From contig DASVPY010000098.1 in the NCBI GenBank assembly GCA_036389395.1, forward strand, positions 88,022-152,021: a stretch of DNA of 64,000 nucleotides, written 5' to 3'. The notes under the pieces are model-generated. The model did not search any database, was not told the origin of the DNA, and saw nothing but the letters and a program-made list of their open reading frames with translations. A program made the position numbers and the translations under genes. Shown here one piece after another: positions 39,751-49,616 of this stretch. Position 1 is the first letter of the stretch; each line of letters begins with the position of its first letter. This DNA comes from QHXQ01 sp036389395 (GTDB lineage: Bacteria > Acidobacteriota > Blastocatellia > Pyrinomonadales > Pyrinomonadaceae).

Positions 39751-40869
39751 ATGACCTTGCTTCCTCCGGGCAGTTCCGAACTGTCACAGCCTGCCGCCGC
39801 GAAAGATCGCGCGGCGCAGACGGCCGCGGCCGCCGCCCCCGCGCTCGCCGTCGCCCCGCCCGTGCCCGACGACGGGCCGCTGCCCGACCCCGCCGCCGCG
39901 GACGAACTGCAACTGCTCGTGCAGTCGCCCTACCGTCTCTACACCTACTGGAACTACGCGCACGATCCGCGCGAGACGTTGCGCCGCGCCATCGGCCCCA
40001 GCGCCGACGCCTACCGGCTCGTCATCCGCCTCGTGGACACGGAGACCGGCTACGCCGTGACCGGCGAGGCGTCGCCCGCGCACAACTACTGGTTCGACGC
40101 GCTGCCCGGCCGCGAGTACCGCGCCGAGCTGGGCTTCGAGGCCGCCGACGGCCAGCCGTTCGTCCACCTGCTCTCCTCCGCGGTCGAGCAGACGCCGCCC
40201 GTGGGCGTCGCGCCCGAAGCCGAAGAAGCGCCGCCCTTCGCCGCGCCCGCCGGGGAGTTCGCGCAGGTCTTGAACGAGGCCGGCTACGCGGCGGACGCAC
40301 TCGCCGTCGCGCTCGAAGCGGCGGACACGGCGGCGGCCGACGCGGGCGACGCGCCGACGCGCGCCAACACGCTCGCCCTCGCGCACACGCTCGCGCGCGC
40401 GCCGCTCCCGCTCGAACTCGACCTGAACGAACTGCGCGCGCTCATCGTCGCGCTCGCCTTCGACGAGCCGCTCGCGCACGTCCGCGCAGCGTTGTCGCCC
40501 GCGCTCGCCCGCTGGCTCGACGCACTCGTCGCCGACAGCGGCGGGCACGCCGACCCGGCGCGCCTGCTCGAACTACTGCGCGAGATGTTCGGCTTCGAGC
40601 TTGAGTTCGACGAAGAGGCGGGCGGCGCGGCCGCCGTGCCGCACCCGTCCAGCCCCGCGTGGAGCGCGTCCGACGTGCGCCAGCCCGAACGGCGCGTGCG
40701 CGTCTGGCTGCCGAGCATGGCGGCCGGCGCGGCCCCGCCCATGCACCTCCGCCCCCTACGGCCGTCCTCCCTCGGCGGCTCCGACTCTTGGCTGCCCAGC
40801 ATGAGCGCGCGCCAACACGCCCCGCTCCTGCGCTGGAAAAAACTTATCGGATTGCGGATTGCGGAATGA
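39751..40869 (+). CDS. DUF4912 domain protein
   Basis: A 372-residue protein from the ATG at 39751. After an Ala/Pro-rich N-terminus, residues about 48-150 carry the DUF4912 pattern: LQLLVQSPYRLYTYWNYAHD, then RLVDTETGY and NYWFDALPGREYRAELGFE. The rest is Ala-rich helical and acidic, with a repeated WLPSM motif near the end. It is followed directly by a GH57 gene, so a role in glycogen or polysaccharide handling is possible (inference). Its last residues GLRIAE are encoded by the GGATTGC heptamer array. Confidence 0.85.
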   Translation: MTLLPPGSSELSQPAAAKDRAAQTAAAAAPALAVAPPVPDDGPLPDPAAADELQLLVQSPYRLYTYWNYAHDPRETLRRAIGPSADAYRLVIRLVDTETGYAVTGEASPAHNYWFDALPGREYRAELGFEAADGQPFVHLLSSAVEQTPPVGVAPEAEEAPPFAAPAGEFAQVLNEAGYAADALAVALEAADTAAADAGDAPTRANTLALAHTLARAPLPLELDLNELRALIVALAFDEPLAHVRAALSPALARWLDALVADSGGHADPARLLELLREMFGFELEFDEEAGGAAAVPHPSSPAWSASDVRQPERRVRVWLPSMAAGAAPPMHLRPLRPSSLGGSDSWLPSMSARQHAPLLRWKKLIGLRIAE

Positions 40870-40925
40870 AGAAATAAGCACTCGAACCCTCTTCTTCTTT
40901 CCCTAATCCGCAATCCGCAATCGAT
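40848..40925. repeat. GGATTGC heptamer inverted repeat
   Basis: CGGATTGCGGATTGCGGAAT at 40849-40868 faces AATCCGCAATCCGCAATC at 40906-40923. It holds the DUF4912 stop codon and ends just before the GH57 start. Confidence 0.9.
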
Positions 40926-40926
40926 C

Positions 40927-42528
40927 ATGCAGACCGGGTTCTTCAGCCTCATCCTACACGCGCACCTGCCGTTCGTGCGCCACCCGGAGCACGCCGAGTT
41001 CTTTGAAGAGGACTGGCTCTACGAGGCGATCACGGAAGTCTACCTGCCGCTCGCGGCGACGCTCGCGCGCCTGGCGGACGAGGGCGCGCGCCCGCGCCTG
41101 ACCGTCAACCTCTCGCCCACGCTCTGCGAGATGTTGACCGACCAACTACTGCGCACGCGCTACACGCGCCACCTCGACAACCTGCTCGCGCTCGCCGAGA
41201 AGGAACTGGTGCGCACCACGCGCGAACAGCCGCAATTTCATCACGCCGCCCGCATGTACGACGAGGCCCTGCGCAACACCGCGCGGCTCTGGCACGACGT
41301 GATCCGCCACGATCTCGTCGGCGCGTTCGGCGCGCTGCAACGGGCCGGCGTCGTCGAGTTGATCACCTGCGGCGCGACGCACGGCTTCCTGCCGCTCATC
41401 TCGACCGAGCAGGCCCGCCGCGCGCAGATTCAGATCGCCGTCGCCAACTACGAGAAGCATTTCCGCACCCGCCCGCGCGGCATCTGGCTGCCCGAATGCG
41501 CCTACGCCGCGGGCGTGGACTCGCTGCTCGCCGAAGCCGGGCTGGAATATTTCTTCGCCGACGCGCACGCCGTCCTCTACGGCACGCCGCGCCCGCGCTA
41601 CGGCGTCTTCGCGCCCGTGCGCTGCCCCGCCGGCCCGGCCGTCTTCGCGCGCGACATGGAGACGAGTCAACAGGTCTGGAGTTCGATCATCGGCTACCCC
41701 GGCGACCCCGAATACCGCGAGTTCTACCGCGACGTGGGCTGGGACGCGCCTTACGAATACCTGCGCCCGCACCTGCACGCCGACGGCGCGCGCCGCCCGC
41801 TCGGACTGAAGTATTACCGCGTCACCTCGCGCGAAGTGCCGCTCGAACACAAGCAGCCCTACGTGCCGGAGCGCGCCCGCGGGCGCGCGCGCGTCCACGC
41901 CGAGCACTTCGTCTCGGAGCGGATCAAACAGGCCGCGCGCCTGCGCGAGACCCTCGGCGGGCACGCGCCGCTCATCGTCTCGCCTTACGACGCAGAACTG
42001 TTCGGCCACTGGTGGTACGAAGGCCCGCAGTTCCTCGACTTCGTCTTTCAAGAACTGCACGCGCGGCGCGACGCGCTCGCCGTCGTCACGCCCGGCGACT
42101 ACCTAGACCTGCGCCCGCACTTGCAGGCGCAACGCCTCTCGCCCTCTTCGTGGGGCGCGGACGGCTACTACCGCGTCTGGCTCAACGAGGGCAACGCGTG
42201 GATGTACCCGCACCAGCGCGCGGCCGAGACGCGCATGACCGCGCTCGCCACGCGCTTCCCCGCCCCGCCCGACGAGTTGACGCGCCGCGCGCTCAACCAG
42301 GCCGCGCGCGAACTGTTGCTCGCCGAAGCGAGCGACTGGGCCTTTCAGATTTATCAGGGCACGACCGTCGAATACGCCACGCGCCGCTTCCGCGCCCACA
42401 TCCGCCGCTTCAACGCGCTCGCCGATCAACTCGAACGCGGCCAACTGGACGCCGAACAACTCGGCGAAGTCGAACACCGCGACAACCTCTTCCCCGAACT
42501 CGACTACCGCGTCTACGCCGACCGATAA
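40927..42528 (+). CDS. Glycoside hydrolase family 57 enzyme, 1,4-alpha-glucan branching type
   Basis: A 533-residue protein from the ATG at 40927. It starts with the GH57 signature FFSLILHAHLPFVRHPEH. The predicted nucleophile is Glu190 in GIWLPECAY and the acid/base is Asp355 in SPYDAELFGHWW. A C-terminal helical domain (DUF1957-like) includes WGADGYYRVWLNEGN. The length and layout match GH57 branching enzymes of the TK1436/AmyC type, which form alpha-1,6 branches in glycogen. The upstream DUF4912 gene is probably in the same unit. Confidence 0.92.
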   Translation: MQTGFFSLILHAHLPFVRHPEHAEFFEEDWLYEAITEVYLPLAATLARLADEGARPRLTVNLSPTLCEMLTDQLLRTRYTRHLDNLLALAEKELVRTTREQPQFHHAARMYDEALRNTARLWHDVIRHDLVGAFGALQRAGVVELITCGATHGFLPLISTEQARRAQIQIAVANYEKHFRTRPRGIWLPECAYAAGVDSLLAEAGLEYFFADAHAVLYGTPRPRYGVFAPVRCPAGPAVFARDMETSQQVWSSIIGYPGDPEYREFYRDVGWDAPYEYLRPHLHADGARRPLGLKYYRVTSREVPLEHKQPYVPERARGRARVHAEHFVSERIKQAARLRETLGGHAPLIVSPYDAELFGHWWYEGPQFLDFVFQELHARRDALAVVTPGDYLDLRPHLQAQRLSPSSWGADGYYRVWLNEGNAWMYPHQRAAETRMTALATRFPAPPDELTRRALNQAARELLLAEASDWAFQIYQGTTVEYATRRFRAHIRRFNALADQLERGQLDAEQLGEVEHRDNLFPELDYRVYADR

Positions 42529-42530
42529 TC

Positions 42531-42634
42531 TCAAGCCTCCGTGCGTCCTCTGTGGCCTCTGTGCCTCTGTGGTGAATGCCGCTCAGAGTAGATTCACCGC
42601 AGAGACACAGAGGCCACAGAGGACGCACGGAGGC
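42531..42634. repeat. CACAGAG-family palindromic repeat, copy 6
   Basis: CAAGCCTCCGTGCGTCC through CTGTGGTGAATGCCGCTC, then the complementary TTCACCGCAGAGACACAGAG arm. Full-length and well conserved. Confidence 0.92.
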
Positions 42635-42665
42635 TAGCCAACTATAGACGCCGCCGAGCTAAGCG

Positions 42666-43496
42666 ATGAACAGCCCCGACGCTCATCAGATGACCAGCGA
42701 CACCTTGCCGCTCATCATCGGCCACCGCGGCGCGGCGGCAGTCGCGCCCGAAAACACGCTCGCCAGTTTCGCCCGCGCCTACGCCGACGGCGCGCAGGGC
42801 ATAGAGTTCGACGTGCGCCTCGCGCGCGACGGCGTGCCCGTCGTCATCCACGACGCGACGCTGCGGCGCACCGCCGCGCGCCCCGAAGCCGTCGCCGCGC
42901 TCACCGCGGCCGAACTGGCCCGCGCGGACGTCGGCTCTTGGTTCAACCGCCGCCGCCCCGCCCACGCCCGCGCCGAGTACGCGCGCGCCCACGTGCCGAC
43001 GCTCGCGGAAGTGCTCGCGCTGACCGCGCCGCTCGGCGGCACGCTCTACGTCGAGTTGAAGTGCGACCGCGCAGAGGAAGCGGCCCCGCTCGCCGCCCGC
43101 GCCGTCGAAGTATTGCTGACCGACGGCGCGACGCACGATCTCGTCGTCGAGAGCTTCACGCACGCCGCCGTCGTCGAAGTCAAACGGCTTGCGCCCGACT
43201 TGCGCACCGCCGCCCTCTTCGACCGCCGGCTGACGCGCCCGCACCTCTCGTCGCGCACCATCATCACTCAGGCACGCGCCTGCGGCGCTGACGAGGTGGC
43301 ACTCCACCACACGCTCGCCAACGCCCGCACCGTCGCCGCCGCGCACGCCGCCGGTCTGCCCGTCGTCGTCTGGACGGTTGACAACCCCGTCCGTCTTTTA
43401 CGGCTCGCCACGCTCGGCGTCCGCGCCGTCATCACCAACGACCCCGCGCGCATGGTGGCCGCACTCAAAGAAATATTAAGACGGACTCAAGGGTAA
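42666..43496 (+). CDS. Glycerophosphodiester phosphodiesterase (GDPD)
   Basis: A 276-residue protein from the ATG at 42666, splitting glycerophosphodiesters to glycerol-3-phosphate and an alcohol. The GDPD core is clear: IIGHRGAAAVAPENTLASF with the catalytic His and Glu, then GIEFDVRLARDGVPVVIHD with the metal-binding Glu/Asp and second His. VWTVDNPVRLLRLATLGV and ITNDPARM lie near the end. No signal peptide is seen, so it is probably cytoplasmic. Confidence 0.93.
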   Translation: MNSPDAHQMTSDTLPLIIGHRGAAAVAPENTLASFARAYADGAQGIEFDVRLARDGVPVVIHDATLRRTAARPEAVAALTAAELARADVGSWFNRRRPAHARAEYARAHVPTLAEVLALTAPLGGTLYVELKCDRAEEAAPLAARAVEVLLTDGATHDLVVESFTHAAVVEVKRLAPDLRTAALFDRRLTRPHLSSRTIITQARACGADEVALHHTLANARTVAAAHAAGLPVVVWTVDNPVRLLRLATLGVRAVITNDPARMVAALKEILRRTQG

Positions 43497-43501
43497 GGAA
43501 G

Positions 43502-43602
43502 CATTCACCACAGCGACACGGAGAACACAGAGGTAGCACGGAGGCTTGATAGCCATTCGAGGCTCCGTGCTTCCTCCGTGCCCTCTGTGCCTCTGTGGTG
43601 AA
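43502..43602. repeat. CACAGAG-family palindromic repeat, copy 7
   Basis: TTCACCACAGCGACACGGAG left arm, loop GCTTGATAGCCATTCGAGG, right arm ending CTCTGTGGTGAA. Confidence 0.92.
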
Positions 43603-43695
43603 CTTGCCTTGCCCTGATTCAACCTGATGTCGATCTGCTAATTCTATAAACGCCCGCGTCGCATTGCGTGCCCGTCTGCTATGCTCTAAGCGCGC

Positions 43696-44544
43696 ATGAG
43701 TAAACCGCCCCCGGCCCAAGACCGCGTTCTCGTCCAGGAGCGTTTCGCCCTGCACCTGCGCCCGCGCGGGCGCGCGCGCTGGGCGACCGAGGCGCGGCAG
43801 ACCTACGCCGCCCTCTGCCTGCTCGACGGCGCGTTGCGCTGGTCGGGCGGCGACGTAGCGACGCAAGACTTGGCCGCGCCCGCCGCGCTGCTCGCCGCGC
43901 CCGGCGAAGACCTGATGGCGACGGGCGCGCGCGCCTCCGTCCTGCTCGTCACACTCTCGCCCGCCTACGTGCTCGACTGCGCCGTGCGCGCGCGCCTCAC
44001 GCGCGCCGACGCCCGCATCAGTTTCCGCACCCGCGCCGTCAACGCCGACACGCGGCTCGCGCGCCTGGCCGCCGAATTGGCCGACGAGTTGCGCGGGGCG
44101 GAAGCCGGGCAGGAGTTGGTCGCGGCGGCGCTCGTCGAGCAGTTGACCGTCCACCTCTTGCGCCGCTACGCGCACGTACGCCGCGCGGACGAGTTGGAAC
44201 TGTGGCGCGGCGGGCTGGTTGATCGGCGCGTCCGCCGCGCCGTCGAACTGATGCACGCGCAACTGGCCGAAGACATCCCGCTCGAAGAGATGGCGGCCGC
44301 CGCGTATCTATCGCCGTTCCACTTCGCGCGCCTCTTCAAGAAAGTCACCGGCACGTCGCCGCACGCCTACCTCGCCGCGCTGCGCCTTGAGCGCGCGCAG
44401 GCGCTTTTGGCGACCACCGACCTCTCCGTCACACAGGTCGCCACGCGCGTCGGCTACACCAGCCCCAGCCACTTCGCCAAAGCCTTCCGCCACGCCACCG
44501 GCCTCACGCCCCGCGCCTTCCGCGCAGCAGTAGTGAAAGGCTAG
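43696..44544 (+). CDS. AraC-family transcriptional regulator
   Basis: A 282-residue protein from the ATG at 43696. The N-terminal half is cupin-like and should bind a ligand. The C-terminal double helix-turn-helix spans about residues 178-280: LAEDIPLEEMAAAAYLSPFHFARLF and KKVTGTSPHAYLAALRLERAQ in part, then YTSPSHFAKAFRHATGLTPRAF. A repeat-filled gap separates it from the inositol-phosphate synthase gene. Target genes are unknown. Confidence 0.9.
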   Translation: MSKPPPAQDRVLVQERFALHLRPRGRARWATEARQTYAALCLLDGALRWSGGDVATQDLAAPAALLAAPGEDLMATGARASVLLVTLSPAYVLDCAVRARLTRADARISFRTRAVNADTRLARLAAELADELRGAEAGQELVAAALVEQLTVHLLRRYAHVRRADELELWRGGLVDRRVRRAVELMHAQLAEDIPLEEMAAAAYLSPFHFARLFKKVTGTSPHAYLAALRLERAQALLATTDLSVTQVATRVGYTSPSHFAKAFRHATGLTPRAFRAAVVKG

Positions 44545-44684
44545 TGGTCAGTGGTCAGTGGTCGGTGGTCAGTTAAGAGTTCAAAGTTCAATGTTCAAGG
44601 TTCAAGGTTCAACGTCCGACCAACCTTGAACTTTGAACCTTGAACTTTGAACTGTCTTCCCACTGCCCACTGCCCACTGCTTTT
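44542..44684. repeat. Nested heptamer hairpin: GTCAGTG outside, TTCAAGG inside
   Basis: GTCAGTG words at 44548-44573 face CCCACTG words at 44659-44681. Inside them TTCAAAG words (44579-44613) face CTTTGAA words (44622-44652). It is the same two-layer arrangement as 22991-23130. Confidence 0.9.
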
Positions 44685-44780
44685 CAGCAATCCGCCGCGC
44701 ATGTTGGGCAAGATTTGGCGAGACGCGTGTGCCGCGGCGCGTTAAGCTGGTGGCAGTTTAATAATGGAGGACTGGGACTG

Positions 44781-46100
<1,320 letters not shown>

Positions 46101-46134
46101 ACTGGGCGTGCCGCCCGGCAACCTGTGAGGGCTT

Positions 46135-46173
46135 GAGCGCGCGTCGGCGGCCGACGCGCGCTCAAAAATTTTT
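46135..46173 (+). terminator. Terminator after the inositol-phosphate synthase gene
   Basis: GAGCGCGCGTCGG, loop CGG, CCGACGCGCGCTC, then AAAAATTTTT: a 13-bp GC stem with a following T run. The rest of 46174-46662 holds no gene; it has AT-richer patches (46370-46430) that may include the promoter of the next gene. Confidence 0.85.
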
Positions 46174-46662
46174 CGGCCAAAAGACGGCCGCGGGCAACCC
46201 GTCAAGGCGCGTTCAGCGGGGCAGACGTTTTCGTTGGCGGCCGCTTCTTTTGCTGCGTGCGGCGGCGGCCGCAAGATTCATTTTTTCGGACGACCGACAC
46301 CGATTGTCAGTCGGCGGCTGCCATAATTTGCCACAGCGCGCCAGCGGCCCCCGCCGCCGCGCGCGCACAATATTTCTCGCTAGAGCATATTTTGTGGTGA
46401 CAAATCGGCCGTTGTCGTTTATATAGTGTTCCCCATTGCACGCACCCGCGCCGGGGACGCGCCGCGCAAGCCAACCGGCGCTACCCGCCCAGCATCAATG
46501 TCAGTTGCGGATCGTTCTTTGCATGGAGTGAAGTGCGGCGACCATGCCCGGTCGTCGCCGTCGCACGCGGCGCGCCGCAGAGGTCAAGTCTGAATCCTGC
46601 GCCGCCGCCGGCTCGTACATATTTACGACCCGCCCCGCGGCGCTCCGGCAAGGAGGACGGTC

Positions 46663-47874
46663 ATGATTGCAGCGATGGAGAAGCAAAGAAAAACCCAGAC
46701 CGAGACGGTCTTTCTTGACCCCGATCAGAAAAGCCCGCGCGCGCAGGAGTTCGAGGAGAAGCTGGGCGCGCGCATCGTCGGGCAGGAGCGCGCCGTGCGG
46801 CGCATATCCGGGCTGTATCAGATTTTCCTCGCCGGCATGAATCCGCCGAACCGGCCCGTCGGCACGATGTTGTTCCTCGGCCCGACCGGCTCCGGCAAGA
46901 CGCGCGTCGTCGAGGCCGCGGCCGAAGTGCTCTTCAACGACCCGAACGCGGTCATCAAGATTGACTGCGCCGAGTTCCAGCACTCGCACGAGATCGCCAA
47001 GCTCATCGGCAGCCCGCCCGGCTACCTGGGCCACCGCGAGACCTCGCCCATGCTGACGCAGGAGAACCTCGACCGCTTCCACAACGAGGAGACGAAGCTC
47101 TCGCTCGTCCTCTTCGACGAGATCGAGAAGGCGTCCGACTCGCTGTGGCAACTGCTGCTCGGCATCCTCGACAAAGCGACGCTCACGCTGGGCGACAACC
47201 GGCGCGTGGACTTCTCGAAGACGATGGTCGTGATGACCTCGAACCTCGGCGCGCGCGAGATGTCGGAGTTGATCTCCGGCGGCATCGGCTTCGCCCCGGC
47301 GCACGGCGCGAAGAACCCGAACGACTCCGAGGTCGATCAGAAGATTTACCGCACGGCGGTCGAGGCGGCGCGGCGCAAGTTCTCGCCGGAGTTTATGAAC
47401 CGCATTGACAAGGTGGTCGTCTTCCGCTCGTTGAAGGAGCACCACCTGCGGCAGATTCTCGACCTGGAGTTGGCCGCCGTGCAGGAGCGCATCATGCGCT
47501 CGGCGGGCACGAAGTTCGTCTTCCACTGCTCGGACGCGGCCAAGACGATGCTCTTGGAAGAGGGCATAGACTTCAAGTACGGCGCGCGCCACCTGAAGCG
47601 TTCCATCGAGCGGTTCCTCGTCTACCCGCTCTCGAACCTCGTGGCGACCGACCAGGTGGGCCTGGGCGACTTGGTCTACATAGACCTTAACGAGTCGAAC
47701 GGCAAGCTCGTCTTCTCGAAGCACTCGGGCGGCGCGCTCATCTCGGAAGTGCCGGAGCACGATTTGGCGACGGAGGACACCGAAGCCAAGTCGGGCGGCG
47801 TCGGGCTGCCGCTGCCGGCGCAGACCAAGGTCGCGCGCAAAGGCCACGGGCGCGGCGACAAGACCGAACTCTAA
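46663..47874 (+). CDS. Stand-alone Clp/ClpB-D2-like AAA+ ATPase
   Basis: A 403-residue protein from the ATG at 46663, with AAGGAGG upstream. A single AAA+ module fills most of the protein: Walker A GPTGSGKT (Lys79), Walker B LVLFDEIEK (Asp152, Glu153), sensor 1 MTSNLG, arginine finger region SPEFMNRID, and a D2-small domain with YGARHLKRSIER (sensor 2). These match the second AAA domain of ClpA/B. The N-domain, D1 and ClpB middle domain are missing, and there is no ClpX-type zinc finger. It may be a partial unfoldase or a specialised remodeller. The C-terminal 45 residues are charged and unstructured. Confidence 0.9.
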   Translation: MIAAMEKQRKTQTETVFLDPDQKSPRAQEFEEKLGARIVGQERAVRRISGLYQIFLAGMNPPNRPVGTMLFLGPTGSGKTRVVEAAAEVLFNDPNAVIKIDCAEFQHSHEIAKLIGSPPGYLGHRETSPMLTQENLDRFHNEETKLSLVLFDEIEKASDSLWQLLLGILDKATLTLGDNRRVDFSKTMVVMTSNLGAREMSELISGGIGFAPAHGAKNPNDSEVDQKIYRTAVEAARRKFSPEFMNRIDKVVVFRSLKEHHLRQILDLELAAVQERIMRSAGTKFVFHCSDAAKTMLLEEGIDFKYGARHLKRSIERFLVYPLSNLVATDQVGLGDLVYIDLNESNGKLVFSKHSGGALISEVPEHDLATEDTEAKSGGVGLPLPAQTKVARKGHGRGDKTEL

Positions 47875-47899
47875 ACGCGCGCCGTCAGGCGACAGACAA

Positions 47900-47939
47900 A
47901 AAAGGCCGGGGCTGAGGAACGACTCAGCCCCGGCCTTTT
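47900..47939. terminator. Strong bidirectional terminator between convergent genes
   Basis: AAAAGGCCGGGGCTGAG, loop GAACGA, CTCAGCCCCGGCCTTTT: a 17-bp perfect stem with A and T tracts on both sides. It serves the AAA+ ATPase gene and the HEAT-repeat gene. Confidence 0.95.
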
Positions 47940-47996
47940 GTTTTCAACTCAGCCGAGGCTTTCAGGGTTTGGTGTCGAAGCGTCGGCGCTTGCGTT

Positions 47997-48902
47997 TTAA
48001 GACGGTGGCGCGGCGTGCGCGGGGTCGAGTTTGCGCAGGGCGTCGAAGGCGATGCGGGCGAGGTAAGGGTCGCGTGCGGTGAGCGCGGCACGTAGAGCGG
48101 GCAGGGCCGCCGGGTCGCCGATGGCGGCGAGCGCGCGGGCGGACTCGCGGCGCACGTCGTCGGGCGCGCGCTCGTCGGCGAGCGTGGCGACGAGGGCGGG
48201 CACGCCCGCGCGGCTGCCGATGCGCCCCAGGGCTTCGGCGGCGGCGCGGCGGACGAACTCGTTCTCTTCGGTCTTACTGCGCGTGATGCGACTGAAGAAG
48301 CCCGTGCCGGCGACGCGCCGGCCTAGCGCCTCCGCGAGCGCGGCGACGGCCCGCTCGTCGCCGATGCGGCCGAGCGCGACGGCCGCGGCCCCGCGCACGC
48401 CCGCCTCTTTGTCGCGCGCGAGCGCCGCGAGCAACGCCTCGACGCCCGCTCGGCTGCCCGCCTCACCCAAGGCGTAAGCGGTCTCGCGGCGGACGAACTC
48501 TTTCTTATCGGCGAGCAGCGGGACGAGCAGCGCGGCGGCTTCGTCGGCGGGCATGGCGAGGATGGCGTGCGCGGCGGTCGCGCGGATGACCTCGGACGGA
48601 TCGCGCAGCGCGCTGGCGGCCGCGCGCGCGGCGTCGGGCCGGCGCATCGCGCCGAGTCGCTGCACGGCGTCGCGCCGCTCCTCGGCGTCGGCTGCGCCCA
48701 GGCGCGCGCGCTCCCGCTCGATCTCGCGCTGAAGGGGCGTGAGCGCGCCCCGCGCGGTTTGGCCGGCCAGGCAGTTCGACGGCAGAGAAAAGAGCGACAG
48801 GCTCGCGGCGAGCGCGAGCAACAGGCACGCGGCGCGGCGGCCCGCGCTGGATTGCGCGGCCAGCGCAGGTCTACTCTGCGGGGGCGCGGGCGTGTGGATC
48901 AT
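47997..48902 (-). CDS. Exported HEAT-repeat protein
   Basis: A 301-residue protein from the ATG at 48902, which overlaps the stop of the 88-residue gene (ATGA). A signal peptide covers about residues 20-47. The rest is a series of about six HEAT repeats of roughly 31 residues, each with the pattern of VRRETAYALGEAGSRAGV or VRRAAAEALGRIGSRAGV. HEAT arrays bind other proteins. The substrate or partner is unknown. Translational coupling to the small protein suggests they work together. Confidence 0.88.
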   Translation of the reverse strand: MIHTPAPPQSRPALAAQSSAGRRAACLLLALAASLSLFSLPSNCLAGQTARGALTPLQREIERERARLGAADAEERRDAVQRLGAMRRPDAARAAASALRDPSEVIRATAAHAILAMPADEAAALLVPLLADKKEFVRRETAYALGEAGSRAGVEALLAALARDKEAGVRGAAAVALGRIGDERAVAALAEALGRRVAGTGFFSRITRSKTEENEFVRRAAAEALGRIGSRAGVPALVATLADERAPDDVRRESARALAAIGDPAALPALRAALTARDPYLARIAFDALRKLDPAHAAPPS

Positions 48903-49165
48903 ACGCGCGGCGGGAGCGTGGCGGCGGCGCGGCGTTCGGCCCGGCGGCGCACGGACTCCCACTCGAAGGCCTGGCGCGCGCGCTGGTTCTCCTGCGCGTC
49001 GGCGAGCAGCGCGACCAGTTCGTCTTCCCAGAGACCCGCGCCCGTGCTGGCGCGCCGCATCGTCTCCATGATCGAGATGTAGTCGAGCACCTCTTTCACT
49101 TCGGCGTCGGTCAGTGATTCGAGTTTGAACGCGAGGCGCTGGCGTTCGGTGATTCGCTTGGCCAT
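48899..49165 (-). CDS. Small helical protein of unknown function
   Basis: An 88-residue protein from the ATG at 49165, with GGAGGTCA upstream. Charged helices with no membrane segment; ESLTDAEVKEVLDYISIMETM is the most regular part and WEDELVALLADAQENQRAR follows. Not recognised. Its stop overlaps the HEAT-repeat start, so the two are made together. The gap 49166-49616 upstream holds only a short TTCAAGG hairpin (49557-49606). Confidence 0.75.
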   Translation of the reverse strand: MAKRITERQRLAFKLESLTDAEVKEVLDYISIMETMRRASTGAGLWEDELVALLADAQENQRARQAFEWESVRRRAERRAAATLPPRV

Positions 49166-49556
49166 CTTCTGTGACCTCCGTGGCGTCGAAGGCAGACGGC
49201 CTGAAGCGCGGCTGGCGTTCACCCAGGCGGGCGGACGTGGCGGCGGGCGCGGGGCCGTCGGCGGCTGCTGGTTTGCGGCGCGCGCGGGCGCGGCAGAAGT
49301 TTGGGGATCGTCACCTTCGGGTTACAGGGGAAAGCACCGCGAGCCGAAACTCCGGCGCGACACATCGGCCACACATGAACGGGCCGCCGGGCCGGGCCTA
49401 ACGCGCGGCGACGCCCAGGCGCGTGCGCCCGACGCCCGCCGTGTGCTCGATTGTCCTGTGGTTGTAAACGTGCGCCCTTCGCAGGTCGCCTAGCGGCGCA
49501 CTATACACGAGAGCCGGAGGGCAGGCAAGGTTCTCGCGCGCGGGCGCGTCGGAGGC

Positions 49557-49606
49557 TCAACGTTCAAGGTTCAAGGTTTAGCCGGAGTAACCTTGAACTT
49601 TGAACT
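49557..49606. repeat. Short TTCAAGG heptamer inverted repeat
   Basis: CAACGTTCAAGGTTCAAGG faces ACCTTGAACTTTGAAC around a short loop, immediately downstream of the J-domain gene, which reads on the minus strand. Confidence 0.88.
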
Positions 49607-49616
49607 CGCGGCGTTA

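Noticed and set aside
46397..46427. A sigma-70 promoter for the AAA+ ATPase (GTGACA to TATAGT)
   Set aside because: The spacer is 19 bp and the -35 is weak. The region is AT-rich enough for such matches to arise by chance.
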